The notes under the pieces: model-generated
What the model saw: the letters and a program-made list of their open reading frames with translations, nothing else
Told to the model about the DNA's origin: nothing
Databases searched by the model: none
Shown: positions 1 through 10,505 of the stretch, in pieces
Position numbering within the stretch: position 1 is the first letter of the stretch
How the letters are laid out: every line of letters starts with the position of its first letter
Source of the DNA: Agrobacterium larrymoorei
Lineage (GTDB): Bacteria > Pseudomonadota > Alphaproteobacteria > Rhizobiales > Rhizobiaceae
Assembly: GCF_013322225.1 (NCBI RefSeq)
Contig: NZ_JAAMFB010000022.1
Location: 236,254-300,253 of the forward strand
Reading direction: 5' to 3'
Length of the DNA: 64,000 nt
Position numbers and translations under genes: made by a program

Positions 1-457
1 TTCCAGTGTCAGCATCGATGAAGTCCCGGCTTTTCATCTGCCTCAGCCGGGGGATGTCGTCACACTGGATATCGTGTTCGGTCCCCGCACGGACTGGTTT
101 ACACAACAGGGGATAGCGACGCTGACAAGCCAGCTCTGGCAGGTCACGCCACAGTCCAGCCGTGTGGGCATCCGCCTTTCCGGTGAAACGCCGGTGGAGC
201 GCAAGGATAGCGCCGAACTGGCAAGCGAGGGCACAGCAACCGGCGCAATCCAGATACCCCACAGCGGACAGCCGGTTCTGTTTCTGGCCGATCACCCACT
301 GACGGGTGGATACCCGGTCATCGGCGCGGTCGCCGAATATCATCTCGACCTTGCGGGTCAGATACCTGTCAATGCCAAAATCAAGTTTCGCCCACTTGGG
401 CGCTTCGCCGAAATTACGGCCGCGAAGAACATAGAAATTTCGGGAGAACGCCCATGA
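1..457 (+). CDS. 5-oxoprolinase subunit C / biotin-dependent carboxyltransferase (3' part)
   Basis: Only the C-terminal ~150 codons are in the window; the frame is open from base 2 and ends at 457. The sequence shows the end of an AHS2 (PxpC/KipA, urea-carboxylase-like) domain, including the family's [21 protein letters not shown] segment. PxpC works with PxpB as an ATP-dependent lactam (5-oxoproline) hydrolase. In urea carboxylase the homologous domain is the carboxyltransferase. The stop overlaps the next start (ATGA at 454-457), so this gene and the fused biotin carboxylase are translationally coupled. That favours a biotin-dependent carboxyltransferase role over plain 5-oxoprolinase. The rest of the operon lies left of the window. 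Confidence 0.8.
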   Translation, partial: SSVSIDEVPAFHLPQPGDVVTLDIVFGPRTDWFTQQGIATLTSQLWQVTPQSSRVGIRLSGETPVERKDSAELASEGTATGAIQIPHSGQPVLFLADHPLTGGYPVIGAVAEYHLDLAGQIPVNAKIKFRPLGRFAEITAAKNIEISGERP

Positions 458-2184
458 AAAAAGTCCTGATTGCCAATCGCGGTGAGATTGCGGTGCGCAT
501 TATTCGCGCCTGTCGCGATTACGGTATCGGATCGGTCGCCGTTTATGCGGACCCGGATCAGAACGCGCTATTCGTCCATCTCGCCGACGAAGCATACGGG
601 CTGGATGGCGTGCGGCCTGCGGAAACCTATCTGGACATCGAGAAGCTTATCGCCATTGCGAAACGCTCCGGTGCAGACGCTGTCCATCCCGGCTACGGCT
701 TTCTGTCTGAACGCGCCGAATTTGCGCAGGCGGTGATCGATGCAGGTCTGATCTGGATCGGCCCCAACCCGGACGTTATCAGGGTTTTGGGTGACAAGGT
801 CGAAGCACGCCGTATCGCCACCAGCGTTGGCGCACCTTTGGTCGCAGGCAGCGATGGTCCGGTTTCGACGGCAGCGGAAGTCATCGCCTTTGCCGAGAAG
901 CATGGCCTGCCCGTTGCCATCAAGGCGGCCCATGGCGGTGGTGGACGCGGCATCAAGGTCGCTTGGAAAATGGAGGAGATCGCCGATCTCTATGAGTCCG
1001 CCGTACGTGAGGCCACCGCTGCGTTCGGTCGCGGCGAATGTTTTCTGGAACGGTTTCTCGACCGCCCGCGCCACATTGAAGCGCAGGTCATCGCCGATAA
1101 GCACGGTAGTGTACTGGTTCTCGGCACGCGTGATTGTTCGCTACAGCGCCGTAACCAGAAGCTGATCGAAGAAGCACCGGCGCCATTTCTGGCACCAGAA
1201 CAGCGACAGAAAATCCACGTTGCAGCAAAGGCCATCTGCGCAGCCGCGGGCTATTCCGGTGCGGGCACGGTAGAGTTTCTGCTGGGGGTCGACGGCACCA
1301 TTTCATTTCTGGAGGTCAACACCCGTCTTCAGGTGGAGCACCCCGTCACGGAAGAAACCACCGGCATCGACCTCGTCATCGAGCAGTTCCGCATTGCGGA
1401 GGGTGAGCCGCTGCGTGTCCTCGAAACACCGGAGCCGCGCAGCCATTCCATGGAATTCCGCATCAATGCGGAAGATCCCGGTCGAGGCTTCTTGCCGACC
1501 CCCGGCGCAATCACTCGTTTCGACCCGCCCTCCGGTCCCGGCATCCGTCTGGATAGCGGTGTCGCAACTGGCTCGACGATCCCGGGTGTATTCGACTCTC
1601 TGATGGCAAAGCTGATCGTGACGGGTGCTGATCGCGAACAGGTGCTGCGCCGCGCTCGCCGAGCGCTGAAAGAATTCCACATCGAAGGCGTTGCCACGGT
1701 TTTACCGTTCCACCGCGCCGCCATCGATACCGATGACTTCATCGGGGCGGATGGTTTCAGGGTTCATACACGCTGGATCGAAACGGATTTCGCGGATATG
1801 CCGGATGCCATGGAGCGGCCCGCACCGGCAGAGGATGCTTCCCTCACCCGCACATGGCTGGAAATCGATGGAAAGCGTGTTGCGGTCGGTCTGCCGCATC
1901 TGTTACTGGCGGGTCTTGGCGGAGCCGGTGGTGCAGCTTCCACCTCTCCGAAAGCCGCGGCAGAGCCGCATACGGACGGCATCACGGCACCCATTTCCGG
2001 CACACTTCAATCCTTCAAGATAGCCGATGGTGATACGGTATCGGAAGGTGATCTCGTCGCCGTTATGGAAGCCATGAAAATGGAGACGCAAATCACGGCA
2101 CCGAAATCCGGCACGGTTCGCTTGCGCGTCAAGGAAGGCGATTATCTTCAGGCGGGCGATGTGGTGATCGTTTTCGAAGGATAG
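454..2184 (+). CDS. Biotin carboxylase fused to biotin carboxyl carrier domain
   Basis: 576 aa. The N-terminal ~450 residues are a complete biotin carboxylase ([14 protein letters not shown] start, ATP-grasp GGGGRGIK loop, [14 protein letters not shown] motif). The C-terminus is a biotinyl domain with EAMKMET, the biotinylated lysine being about K542. Such fused subunits form the alpha chain of acyl-CoA carboxylases or the first half of urea-carboxylase-like enzymes. The overlapping PxpC-type gene upstream argues for the second: carboxybiotin made here would feed an AHS1/AHS2 carboxyltransferase acting on an amide or lactam rather than an acyl-CoA. A separate split version of the same machinery lies at 34-38 kb. 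Confidence 0.85.
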   Translation: MKKVLIANRGEIAVRIIRACRDYGIGSVAVYADPDQNALFVHLADEAYGLDGVRPAETYLDIEKLIAIAKRSGADAVHPGYGFLSERAEFAQAVIDAGLIWIGPNPDVIRVLGDKVEARRIATSVGAPLVAGSDGPVSTAAEVIAFAEKHGLPVAIKAAHGGGGRGIKVAWKMEEIADLYESAVREATAAFGRGECFLERFLDRPRHIEAQVIADKHGSVLVLGTRDCSLQRRNQKLIEEAPAPFLAPEQRQKIHVAAKAICAAAGYSGAGTVEFLLGVDGTISFLEVNTRLQVEHPVTEETTGIDLVIEQFRIAEGEPLRVLETPEPRSHSMEFRINAEDPGRGFLPTPGAITRFDPPSGPGIRLDSGVATGSTIPGVFDSLMAKLIVTGADREQVLRRARRALKEFHIEGVATVLPFHRAAIDTDDFIGADGFRVHTRWIETDFADMPDAMERPAPAEDASLTRTWLEIDGKRVAVGLPHLLLAGLGGAGGAASTSPKAAAEPHTDGITAPISGTLQSFKIADGDTVSEGDLVAVMEAMKMETQITAPKSGTVRLRVKEGDYLQAGDVVIVFEG

Positions 2185-2405
2185 GAGCGCCTGTAAAACA
2201 GGACGATTTAGGCTTGCATTGCATCTCGCGGTCCTCAGTCGGATTGCGAGGTGTGCTGCCTGAGGCTAGCTCCATTTTCACCAAAGTGAGCCATTTCGTG
2301 GTGCGTCACCGCCAGACTCGCCTTGTGTGGAGCGCGCACAGACTGAATAGGGGAAGCACCGGCGGCTTTACCTTCAATGATGATGGTCGTCGCCGGATTT
2401 TCATC

Positions 2406-2936
2406 TTAGCTGAATTCGATGCTCATCCGGTCGAGATCATCCCAGAGGCTTTCGGCAAAGCCTCTGAGTACGGTAATTTCGAAAGCGTTTTCATCCACAC
2501 GGGTTACATGCGCGGCGATATGGCCGATCAAAGTCGTTGTGGCATTGCCGACCGGAAACGCAGCGTGAGAGAGATCCACCGCCGTGCCTTTCGCGAGAAC
2601 GCGGGCTGCCATCACGCCTTCGAGACGAATACGCACCCGACCGTGGCTCTGGTCCACCACATCGGCATGAGGCTTGAGTTTCGCTTCGAATGCCCTGAGC
2701 TCGCTCTGAGCCAAGCGTTCGTTGCCGACGGCAAACCATTGTCCAGGCGATACGGATCGAAGATCAAGCCCGGCGGCGGATGTTTCTCCCGACAGCGCTG
2801 AGGGATCAATCTGCGAGGCGTGGGCGAGAAGCTGGAGCAACGTGCCTTCCGGAAGCGCCTCCATGCTAACGCCGTTGCGCTGCAACGATCGCTTGTCGGC
2901 AAGTGCGCGGCGAAGTTCGATGTGGAATTTTGACAT
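2406..2936 (-). CDS. soxG: Sarcosine oxidase gamma subunit
   Basis: 176 aa from the ATG at 2936 (MSKFHIELRRAL); the frame is open further upstream but that part overlaps soxA and does not resemble SoxG. Heterotetrameric sarcosine oxidase demethylates sarcosine to glycine, passing the one-carbon unit to tetrahydrofolate and making peroxide. SoxG is the small subunit. It lies 16 bp downstream of the soxA remnant, the usual soxBDAG order. The reading frame is intact, but soxD is absent and soxA and soxB are truncated, so it is probably a stranded, non-functional survivor of the operon. Confidence 0.8.
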   Translation of the reverse strand: MSKFHIELRRALADKRSLQRNGVSMEALPEGTLLQLLAHASQIDPSALSGETSAAGLDLRSVSPGQWFAVGNERLAQSELRAFEAKLKPHADVVDQSHGRVRIRLEGVMAARVLAKGTAVDLSHAAFPVGNATTTLIGHIAAHVTRVDENAFEITVLRGFAESLWDDLDRMSIEFS

Positions 2937-2952
2937 CGTTTGTCTCCCAGTG

Positions 2953-4568
2953 TCACGCATGGAGCTTTTCATTGGCCGGATCGAAAAAGACGGGACTGCA
3001 CAGTTTGCCGGGGGTAAATTCGTCGCGCAGACCATTCCAGATCGACACCTCTTCGCCGTGGCGTTCCGCGCCGCGTCGAACAAGCGCGAGGCCGATAGTC
3101 GAGCCGACATGCGGCGAATAGCAGCTTGATGTCACGTAACCCTGATCGTTCTCGAGTGTTGCCGATGCATCCTTGGCCAGAATATGCGAGCCGCTGCGAA
3201 AGCTGGTGGATGGATATAGGGGCATGACGCCAACGAGCTGGTGGCGGCTCGGATCGTTCAGGCCTTCGCGGGCGAGCATGCGCTTGCCGATGAAATCCGC
3301 TTTGGCAGAAGACGCCATCTTTCCGAAGCCTAGGTCACCGGGTACGACCGTGCCATTGATCTCATTATGGGTGACATGTCCCTTCTCGATACGCAGCACG
3401 GACAGCGCCTCTACGCCATAGGGCTGGATGCCGTATTCGGCACCTGCCTCCATGATCGCATCGGCGACCGCCTCACCATAACCGGCGGGTACGGCCAGTT
3501 CATAGGCCAGTTCGCGGGAGAAGGAGATGCGAAACAGCCGACCATGGATTTGACCGTCGAAAAAGGAGACCTCGCGCGCGCCGAGAAAGGGGAACGACTC
3601 GTTCGACAGATCCATATCGACAATCTTTTCGAGAATGGCGCGGGCCTTTGGGCCTGCGATGGCCATCTGCGCCCACTGGTCTGTGACGGAGGCGAGGTTC
3701 ACGTCGAGTTTTGGCCAGAGCGCCTGCGCGCAGAATTCCAAGTGATTCATCACGCCAGCTGCGTAAGCCGTGGTGGTTGTCATGAAATAACGGTTTTCTT
3801 CCATGCGGCTCGTGGTGCCGTCATCATAAATCATACCGTCTTCGCGCAGCATCAGCCCGTAACGGGCCTTACCAACGGGTAGCTTCAGGAATGCGTTGCT
3901 ATAGACGCGGTTGAGAAATTCGGCGGAATCTCTGCCGGTGATTTCGATTTTGCCCAGCATCGAAACATCGCAGATGCCCGCATTGAGCCGAACGTTCTTG
4001 ACTTCGCGATCAACGCTTTCTCGCCAGCTATTTTCATCTGCACGTGGAAACCACGACGAGCGGTACCAGAGGCCGGTTTCAACAAACACGGCGCCATTCT
4101 TTTTCGCCCACTCATGCAGGGGGGATTTTCGCACCGGTTGGAAATGGCTGCCATGTGCGGTGCCGGTCAGGGCACCAAAGGAAACGGGCGTGTAGAATGG
4201 GCGGAATGTCGTCGTTCCGACCTCTGCAGGTGAAATGCCCCGTGCTTCTGCCAAAAGGCCAATGGCGTTGGTGTTTGAAAGCTTGCCCTGATCGGTCGCC
4301 ATGCCATTGGTGGTGTAGCGTTTGGCAAGTTCCACATGGCCGTAGCCTTCCTTCACCGCAAGGCCAAGATCCTTACTGTGAACGTCATTCTGGTAATCCA
4401 CGAAAGCTTTGCCGCGCACACCGGGAATATTCCAGAGTGGTTTGTCGGCGGCTGCAGCAAACTCGTCCTCAACCTTACCAAAGGCAGGCAGGGTCGAGGC
4501 GAAGCCGAGCGACTGCGCAATAACGAAACCCTTCGATGCGCCATCCGCAAGGCAGGTTTCGATCCCGT
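2953..4568 (-). pseudogene. soxA: Sarcosine oxidase alpha subunit, 5'-truncated
   Basis: An uninterrupted frame encodes the C-terminal ~530 residues of SoxA, which is normally nearly 1000 aa. It includes the FVDYQNDVHSKDLGLA segment, the ATDQGKLSNTNAIGL segment and the folate-binding GcvT-like C-terminal domain. The N-terminal FAD/NAD-binding half is missing. Recognisable SoxA sequence (GIETCLADGASKGFV) begins near 4560 and directly abuts a soxB fragment. The first in-frame ATG is at 4419, so a shortened product could be made, but it would lack the dinucleotide-binding domain. The absence of stops in ~1.6 kb suggests the deletion is recent. Confidence 0.8.
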
Positions 4569-5032
4569 CTATATCATCGCCTTTCCGGCCTCGGCAACAT
4601 GTTCCACCGTCGCCATGTTGCCGCGCTGGGCGTAGGAATTGTAACCATCGATATCGCCACCAAAAACCAGTCCGCCCTTATCTGACTGAGACACATAGAA
4701 ATGTCCGGCACCGAAGGTCACGACATTATCGATGAAGGGTTTGAGACCTTCCGAAACGAACGCCTGCAACACGTGGCTTTCAATAGGCAGCTTCATTCCC
4801 GCCATTTCCGCGACGCGTGATGAATTGCCTGCAGCAGCAAGCGCCAGCTTTCCGCAACCAATGAAGCCAAGGGAGGTTTCAACCCCGACGACGCGGCCGT
4901 TCTCCCGGCGAATACCAGTGACCTCGCAGTTCTGAATGATATCGACACCACGGCTGTCTGCCCCGCGTGCATAACCCCAGGCAACGCCATCATGACGCAC
5001 GGTACCGCCGCGGCGCTGCATCAATCCGCCCG
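4569..5032 (-). pseudogene. soxB: Sarcosine oxidase beta subunit, internal fragment
   Basis: About 150 codons from the middle of SoxB (LMQRRGGTVRHDGVAWGYAR through GGLVFGGDIDGYNSYAQ to AEAGKAMI). Both ends are missing: the FAD-binding N-terminus is cut near 5030, next to the end of the cyanuric acid operon, and the C-terminus is cut at 4569, where it runs straight into mid-soxA. SoxB carries the covalent flavin and the catalytic site, so the enzyme cannot be functional. The first possible start (TTG/ATG at 5021-5024) is an artefact of truncation. Confidence 0.8.
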
Positions 5033-5122
5033 ACCTCTACCTTAACGGACGTGAGCATGGCTATCGCGCCGTAAGAGGTGTGACGCCGATGCGCGCTTCC
5101 GCTGAGGCGGTTTTCAGGCGGT

Positions 5123-6922
5123 TCAATCTTTCGCCGCGGATAACCATGATCGCCAGCCACCGTATTCGGTGATATCCTCAGCGCCATCTATCGCGTGGGG
5201 CTCTACCAGGAAGCCCTTCGCTGAACTGCCGTCGTCCAGCTTGATCGTTCCAATACACATAGGTGCCGGAATAGCATTCACGAACTGCCCAAACGCGGAG
5301 GGAGATAGTTGCCAGATTTCGATGTCGATGGACGCCCCATTTCCCACATCGACCAAGCCCGGTTTTGGGGGCACCTGGTTATCGAGAGCATAAAGCGCAT
5401 AGGCTGGCGCTGTTTTGCCAGCACGTAGGAATTGACCGTTCAAATTTGTGAGCTGATGGTTCAGCGGCATTCCGGACAGGTGTGCTCCCACGACGACAAT
5501 CGGTATCATCGCTTTGTTGAGTGATGACGAGTGCTCGACCGAGGGCGGCAACTGCCAGCCCGTTGCGCCTGTTGTTTTACTGGTCCTGCGGTGCAGAGCG
5601 TCGGATATGGCAGCAACGAGACCATCGGCACCGAATGGTGCCAAAAACGTAACGCTTGAAGGAAGTCCGTCGGATCGCTCGCCTGCCGGTACCGCCATGC
5701 CGCAAAGGTCCAGCAGATTGACGAAATTGGTGTAAGTGCCGAGCCGTGAGTTGGCCTGGACGGGCTCAGCTTCGAGATCGGATAGTGAGTAGTGTGTCGG
5801 CGCGGTCGGAACGCACAGCAGATCCACAGAGGCAATCAAAGGAGCGAGCTGCTTTTTCAGTGTCTGCAGCCGGTACAACCCAGAAAAGGCATCCGCCGCG
5901 GAAAGCTGTTTCGCTGCGCCATAGATACTGCGAGTAACGGGATGAAAACTTTCAGGATGCGTATCGTAGAATTGTTTTACAGCCTGATAGCGTTCGGCAA
6001 CCCAAGCGCCTTCGTATAAAAGATGCGCGACGTCGTAGAAGCCGGAAAATGGCAGTTCGATAATCTCATGTCCTTGTGACACCAGTTGTCGAAGGGCGTT
6101 TTCGTAACTCGCCTGCATCAGGACGTCACCGAAAAACTCCCTGTCTGCCACCGCTGGGACACCTATCTTCAGCATTGGCGGCGCTGTCATGGTAACGTCA
6201 CAGGGAAGCTGTCGCGAATACGCATCGATGGAATCGGGTTTTGCTGCGATCTTGAAAATGTCCAGCGCGTCCGCAGCACAACATGCAAAGATGGAAACGC
6301 AATCAAGGGTGCGGCATGCCGGGATAACGCCAGTGGTGGAAATGGCCCCGACCGATGGTTTCAGCCCTACGATATTGTTCAAACCTGCCGGAATTCTGCC
6401 GGATCCTGCCGTATCCGTGCCAAGAGCGAAAGTGACGATCCCATGTGACACGGCAACGGCGGAACCGGAACTGGAGCCGCCCGGCACAAGGTCCTTGTTC
6501 AGCGCATTGCGCGGGACAGGATAGGGCGTCCGAATGCCGACCAGTCCGGTTGCGAACTGGTCGAGATTGGTTTTTCCGATCACCAGCGCCCCGGCCTGTT
6601 TGAGCAGCTGAACAACGGTCGCGTCCTCTGAAGGTGTGTAGGCGTAATCTGGACAAGCGGCTGTCGTAGGCAAACCTTTCACGTCGATATTGTCTTTCAC
6701 CGCGAAGGGAATACCAAAAAGAGGCGTCCGAACAGGATCGAAGTTCCCAAGTGCCAAGGCGTCTGCCAGCAAACTTTCCCGGTCCGCGATGCTAATGAAA
6801 ATACCGGGATCGTCGATTGCATCGATGCGCGCGAAAACCTCTTCCACCATCTGGGCCGGGGTAAAGCCCGAAGAATACGCAGCATGAAGTGATTGAATGT
6901 CGAATGCGGGGGTAAATGCCAT
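5123..6922 (-). CDS. atzF: Allophanate hydrolase
   Basis: 599 aa, close to the ~605 aa of known AtzF. It hydrolyses allophanate to ammonia and CO2, the last step of cyanuric acid and biuret mineralisation. The amidase-signature Ser-cisSer-Lys triad is visible as K76 (PFAVKDNID), S150 (GGSSSGS) and S174 (GTDTAGSGR); the spacings 74 and 24 match AtzF K91/S165/S189. The C-terminal allophanate-hydrolase domain (about 460-599) is present, ending EYGGWRSWLSAAKD. The start is the ATG at 6922, 2 bp after the cupin stop. It is the last gene of the operon. Confidence 0.9.
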   Translation of the reverse strand: MAFTPAFDIQSLHAAYSSGFTPAQMVEEVFARIDAIDDPGIFISIADRESLLADALALGNFDPVRTPLFGIPFAVKDNIDVKGLPTTAACPDYAYTPSEDATVVQLLKQAGALVIGKTNLDQFATGLVGIRTPYPVPRNALNKDLVPGGSSSGSAVAVSHGIVTFALGTDTAGSGRIPAGLNNIVGLKPSVGAISTTGVIPACRTLDCVSIFACCAADALDIFKIAAKPDSIDAYSRQLPCDVTMTAPPMLKIGVPAVADREFFGDVLMQASYENALRQLVSQGHEIIELPFSGFYDVAHLLYEGAWVAERYQAVKQFYDTHPESFHPVTRSIYGAAKQLSAADAFSGLYRLQTLKKQLAPLIASVDLLCVPTAPTHYSLSDLEAEPVQANSRLGTYTNFVNLLDLCGMAVPAGERSDGLPSSVTFLAPFGADGLVAAISDALHRRTSKTTGATGWQLPPSVEHSSSLNKAMIPIVVVGAHLSGMPLNHQLTNLNGQFLRAGKTAPAYALYALDNQVPPKPGLVDVGNGASIDIEIWQLSPSAFGQFVNAIPAPMCIGTIKLDDGSSAKGFLVEPHAIDGAEDITEYGGWRSWLSAAKD

Positions 6923-6924
6923 GA

Positions 6925-7269
6925 TTAGTCTTCCAGAATTTCTACGGGTCGGTCCCACTGAATGAGAACCACGCAGCCAGCTTCACTCCATACGGAATGC
7001 TCGCTACCCGGTGCATTGACGAGATAGGTGCCTTTTTCATATCTGCCGTCCTCATCGGACTGGCTGCCTTCAAGAACCAGTATGGTCTCAAGGCCAGGGT
7101 GTCGGTGGCGCGGAACCGATGCTCCGGCTTCATATTTCAAAAGTGCCACACCCGGCTGATCACCCGAAAAATGTCTGATCCAGTGGATCGTTACACCCGG
7201 GCGAAAAGCTTCGAAGGTTAGTGTTTTCCAGCCCCTTGAGATCAGGTCACTGCGCATGCATTCAGCCAT
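6925..7269 (-). CDS. Small cupin-domain protein
   Basis: 114 aa single-domain cupin of the ChrR-like kind. The metal-binding motif is visible as [16 protein letters not shown] followed by a late HS ([10 protein letters not shown]), giving three histidines and a glutamate as ligands. It has no signal peptide, so it is cytosolic. It overlaps the TrtA-like gene by 8 bp and precedes atzF by 2 bp, so it belongs to the same transcript. Its role is unknown. A small hydrolase or decarboxylation helper acting on carboxybiuret or a related labile intermediate, or a metal/ligand sensor, are possibilities that the context allows but does not show. Confidence 0.75.
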   Translation of the reverse strand: MAECMRSDLISRGWKTLTFEAFRPGVTIHWIRHFSGDQPGVALLKYEAGASVPRHRHPGLETILVLEGSQSDEDGRYEKGTYLVNAPGSEHSVWSEAGCVVLIQWDRPVEILED

Positions 7270-7930
7270 TTTGAACTACCTTGATGACGTCATCTAAATG
7301 AGCGGTCCAGCCGACGATGCCGCCCTGTGCACGGATCATTGCAATCGCCGCCTGCTTGAATTCAAGGAAATAGGAAGCGGTGGCCTCTTCCACCAAAAGG
7401 CATTCAAACCCGCGATCGTTAGCTTCCCGCATGGTGGTCTGCACGCAGACCTCGGTCGTAACACCTGCAAATATAAGCCGCTCGATGCCCTTGGAAGCGA
7501 GTATGTTGCCAAGTTCCGTCGCATAGAATGCACCTTTGCCCGGCTTCTCGATCACGGTTTCTCCCGGCGTTGGAGCAAGATCGGGAATTATTGCCGTTCC
7601 CGCTTCCCCCGCGATCAGAATACGCCCCATCGGTCCTTCGTCACCGATCCGCAAAGTAGGGTTGCCACGGCTACGCTTGGCGTCTGGCAAATCGGAAAGG
7701 TCGGGCCGGTGGCACTCCATCGTATGGATGATCGTAAGACCTGCATTTCGGCACGTTTCCAGCAAACGCTTCACGTCTGGAACGATGGACGCTACGAGGC
7801 TGACATCGTTACCCAAAGTCTCCCCAAAGCCACCCGTTTCGATGAAATCGCGCTGCATATCGATGATGATGAGAGCCGTGCGGTTTGGGTCGTAAACGAA
7901 ATCGTTGGGAAGAGCCTTGATGATCGTCAT
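7262..7930 (-). CDS. Isochorismatase-family amidohydrolase, triuret hydrolase-like
   Basis: 222 aa cysteine hydrolase. The triad is D24 (IIIDMQRDF), K129 (EKPGKG) and C162 ([10 protein letters not shown]). It is a diverged paralogue of BiuH three genes upstream: it shares HRPDL, KPGKG and [13 protein letters not shown] but differs around the active site (GAFYATEL against GSFCATDL). Triuret hydrolase (TrtA) is a known member of this family that converts triuret to carboxybiuret, which decays to biuret. That activity would fit beside BiuH and AtzD. A second biuret hydrolase or a ureidoacrylate-type enzyme are alternatives. The start overlaps the ABC ATPase stop (ATGA). Confidence 0.75.
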   Translation of the reverse strand: MTIIKALPNDFVYDPNRTALIIIDMQRDFIETGGFGETLGNDVSLVASIVPDVKRLLETCRNAGLTIIHTMECHRPDLSDLPDAKRSRGNPTLRIGDEGPMGRILIAGEAGTAIIPDLAPTPGETVIEKPGKGAFYATELGNILASKGIERLIFAGVTTEVCVQTTMREANDRGFECLLVEEATASYFLEFKQAAIAMIRAQGGIVGWTAHLDDVIKVVQNG

Positions 7931-9444
7931 GCTGCATGTCCCGCCATGTGCGCTCCGATAACGGAAAGGTCCGCATCCCTTGCCTGTGTTTCGTATACGA
8001 GACGCCCCGCCGACATCACGAGGATGCGGTCGGACAGCGCCATCAACTCATCGAGATCCTCTGAGAACAGAAGGACGGCGGCACCATTGTTGCGGGCCTT
8101 CATGATCCGTGCCCGAATTTCCGCGACCGCAGAAAAGTCGAGGCCGAAACACGGGTTGGATACGATCAGGATGTCTACGTCGCCCGTCAGTTCACGCGCC
8201 AGCACGGCGCGCTGAACGTTACCGCCAGACAGGGCTCCGATCGGCGTTTCGAGTGACGCCGTCTTCACCTTGAAGGCGGAGACGAGTTCTCCGGCATATT
8301 GACGTAGCAGGCTATTGCTCAGCCAGAACCGCTTGCTATTTCGCTCATCGATGTCGAAGCGACGCAAACCCAAGTTCTCCGCCACAGTCATCCTGGCAAC
8401 GCAGGCGTTTTGCAAAGGTTCTTCAGGGATGAACGCCAGTTTGCTCGCGCGGCTCTCACCGCGCGTAGCGTGATAGGTCACGCCTTTCACGCGCACATGG
8501 CCCTTTTCAAGCCGTCTTTGCCCCGCCAGTACCTCCGCCAGTTCCTTTTGCCCGTTCCCTGAAATACCTGCTATTCCGACGATTTCGCCCGCCTTCACGG
8601 AAAGGCCGTCTACGTCGATTGTTTTCAGGCCGCTGCTGTCGCGTGCCATTAAGTTTTCAAGCGTCAGGAGGACTGGAGCTTCTGGTTTAACTGGAGTGCG
8701 ACTGTCGAGAGCCGGCAGGATGACGTCGCCGATCATCATCGCTGCCATGTCCTTTGGGGACAGTTCGGAGGTACTCCCGCCACCGACCAACCGTCCCCGG
8801 CGCAAAACGGAAACCGTGTCCGCGAATTTCATGACCTCGTGAAACTTGTGGGAGATCATGATCACCGAGAGGTCGCCTTGCGCCGTCATGTCGCGCACGA
8901 TCCCCAGCATGTCATCCGCCTCCGCGGGCGTCAGCACCGATGTCGGCTCGTCCAGGATGAGCAGCCGTCGTCCAAGGTAAAGTTGGCGTATGATTTCGAG
9001 CTTCTGTTTCTCGCCCGCCGAAAGTTCACGAACCGGCCTGTCGAGCGGAATGGGAAAAGGCATGGTGCGCATGAACTCGGCCAATTCCGCGCGTTCTCGC
9101 CTCCAGTCGATGATCCGTGCAACGTCGTTGCGGCTGATGACGAGATTCTCGGCACCTGTCATGGAAGGGACAAGTGTAAAGTGCTGGTAGACCATCCCGA
9201 GGCCAAGGGCCGCCGCATCGCGGGGAGAGTTTACGGTGACCTCGCGATCATCCACCATCAATTGCCCATCGGTCTGGTGGTAAAAGCCCATGATGCATTT
9301 CACCAGTGTGGATTTGCCCGCACCGTTTTCGCCCAGAAGAGCATGAAACGATCCCGCCTTGACGCGAATGGAGACGTCGTTGAGCGCGGTGAACGATCCG
9401 AAGCGCATGGTCATGCCAACGGTTTCAAGCGAAAGCGCATTCAT
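7927..9444 (-). CDS. ABC transporter ATPase, two-domain (BMP/nucleoside-type importer)
   Basis: 505 aa with two fused nucleotide-binding domains. The first has a full Walker A ([10 protein letters not shown]), signature [11 protein letters not shown] and Walker [12 protein letters not shown]. The second has the degenerate [11 protein letters not shown]alker A typical of sugar/nucleoside-importer ATPases, and [11 protein letters not shown]. It should energise the two permeases and the BMP-type binding protein encoded at the head of the operon. Unusually, it is separated from them by three enzyme genes (amiF, biuH, atzD). It overlaps atzD and the TrtA-like gene by 4 bp on either side. Confidence 0.9.
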   Translation of the reverse strand: MNALSLETVGMTMRFGSFTALNDVSIRVKAGSFHALLGENGAGKSTLVKCIMGFYHQTDGQLMVDDREVTVNSPRDAAALGLGMVYQHFTLVPSMTGAENLVISRNDVARIIDWRRERAELAEFMRTMPFPIPLDRPVRELSAGEKQKLEIIRQLYLGRRLLILDEPTSVLTPAEADDMLGIVRDMTAQGDLSVIMISHKFHEVMKFADTVSVLRRGRLVGGGSTSELSPKDMAAMMIGDVILPALDSRTPVKPEAPVLLTLENLMARDSSGLKTIDVDGLSVKAGEIVGIAGISGNGQKELAEVLAGQRRLEKGHVRVKGVTYHATRGESRASKLAFIPEEPLQNACVARMTVAENLGLRRFDIDERNSKRFWLSNSLLRQYAGELVSAFKVKTASLETPIGALSGGNVQRAVLARELTGDVDILIVSNPCFGLDFSAVAEIRARIMKARNNGAAVLLFSEDLDELMALSDRILVMSAGRLVYETQARDADLSVIGAHMAGHAA

Positions 9445-10505
9445 AAGGGCAAACCCTCCTTGCGTTTGACTATGATCGCCACAGGACCGCCACCCGCTGG
9501 CCCCTGATGCTCGGCGCCACCCGACACATAGAGCATCGTGTCCTGGAAAAATCCGGCAAGCACTCCGCCGACGAAACCGCGAGCGTGACGCGTGGAAGAG
9601 ATGTCGGAGTCATCGAGCATTGTGTGACGAGCCCCACGCACATGTCCTGAAGTGCTGGCCTCCGCCTTCGCCAGAACGGCAACCATATCCCCTTCGGGCA
9701 GACGCTCCATAGCCTGCTTGATGCCCGAGATGTCGATGCAATCACGCATTACGGCATGATCCACAGCAAGCGGACCGGACCAGCCTTCAGCCGTGCCAAT
9801 CACTACGATTTCGTGGTCCGTTAATTCCACACCGGCAGATGTCGAGGCGCGACTGGAATAAAGATTGAGGTTTTGGCAGATATCCTCCTCGCCAATTGCC
9901 TCTATTGAAATTTCATTAAGCGCAACTGCAATCCCGAGTGCGGATGCCCCGCGTGAAAAGCCCATGGATTTCAGCGTATCGCTGACGACTGTCGTGTTCC
10001 CGCGCGTCGCGGCTTCGCCTATGCGGGCTGAAGTGAGAAGCGGGCATTTGATCTGTACGAAATGGACCCCGCTCGGGTCCTCAATCCCGGCATGGCGCAT
10101 TGCAGCGCGAACGCCCTCCGCGACAAGCGCGACTTGCACCTTACGTCCAAGGTTTTCCGGTGGCATGACTGCCGTGCGGGCGACGCCCACCGCAAGCGCC
10201 CTCGTCGGCGGCGCATCGACCTCTTCCCGGGTAAAGATCGTCCAGTGCGGGGAGAGAGCGCCCTCCGTGCCGCCGGACATGACGATAGAGACATCATTCA
10301 CGCCATACGCATCAAACATCCGCTCAAACGTCGTTGTGGCGAAGCCGCGCGTAAAATCGTTGACGCAGCCATTGCCTTCCGTTTTTCCAAAAACAGCAAC
10401 GATGGTCTTTGGGTCGAGCCCGCTGTCGATAAGGGTTTGAACACCGGAAATATCGTCGGGCGAAGCGGCTGCGACGCGGTAGACATTGGCGCGAAGTGAA
10501 CTCAT
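9441..10505 (-). CDS. atzD: Cyanuric acid amidohydrolase (ring-opening; AtzD/barbiturase family)
   Basis: 354 aa from the ATG at 10505, which shares one base with the biuH stop (TAATG); the longer upstream frame is inside biuH. The family has three internal repeats, each contributing a Ser and a Lys. Visible here are K41 (FGKTEGNG), S77 (SGGTEG), K153 (VQIKCPLL), the STSAGVE segment near 221-227, K280 (LAKAEAS) and S328 (SGGAEHQGP). AtzD hydrolyses cyanuric acid to carboxybiuret, which decarboxylates to biuret. Barbiturase is the only other known activity of the fold; the adjacent biuH and atzF make cyanuric acid the likely substrate. Confidence 0.88.
   Translation of the reverse strand: MSSLRANVYRVAAASPDDISGVQTLIDSGLDPKTIVAVFGKTEGNGCVNDFTRGFATTTFERMFDAYGVNDVSIVMSGGTEGALSPHWTIFTREEVDAPPTRALAVGVARTAVMPPENLGRKVQVALVAEGVRAAMRHAGIEDPSGVHFVQIKCPLLTSARIGEAATRGNTTVVSDTLKSMGFSRGASALGIAVALNEISIEAIGEEDICQNLNLYSSRASTSAGVELTDHEIVVIGTAEGWSGPLAVDHAVMRDCIDISGIKQAMERLPEGDMVAVLAKAEASTSGHVRGARHTMLDDSDISSTRHARGFVGGVLAGFFQDTMLYVSGGAEHQGPAGGGPVAIIVKRKEGLPL

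Noticed and set aside
7298..8215. 305-codon plus-strand open frame
   Set aside because: Antisense to the TrtA-like gene and the ABC ATPase; no domain, biased composition.
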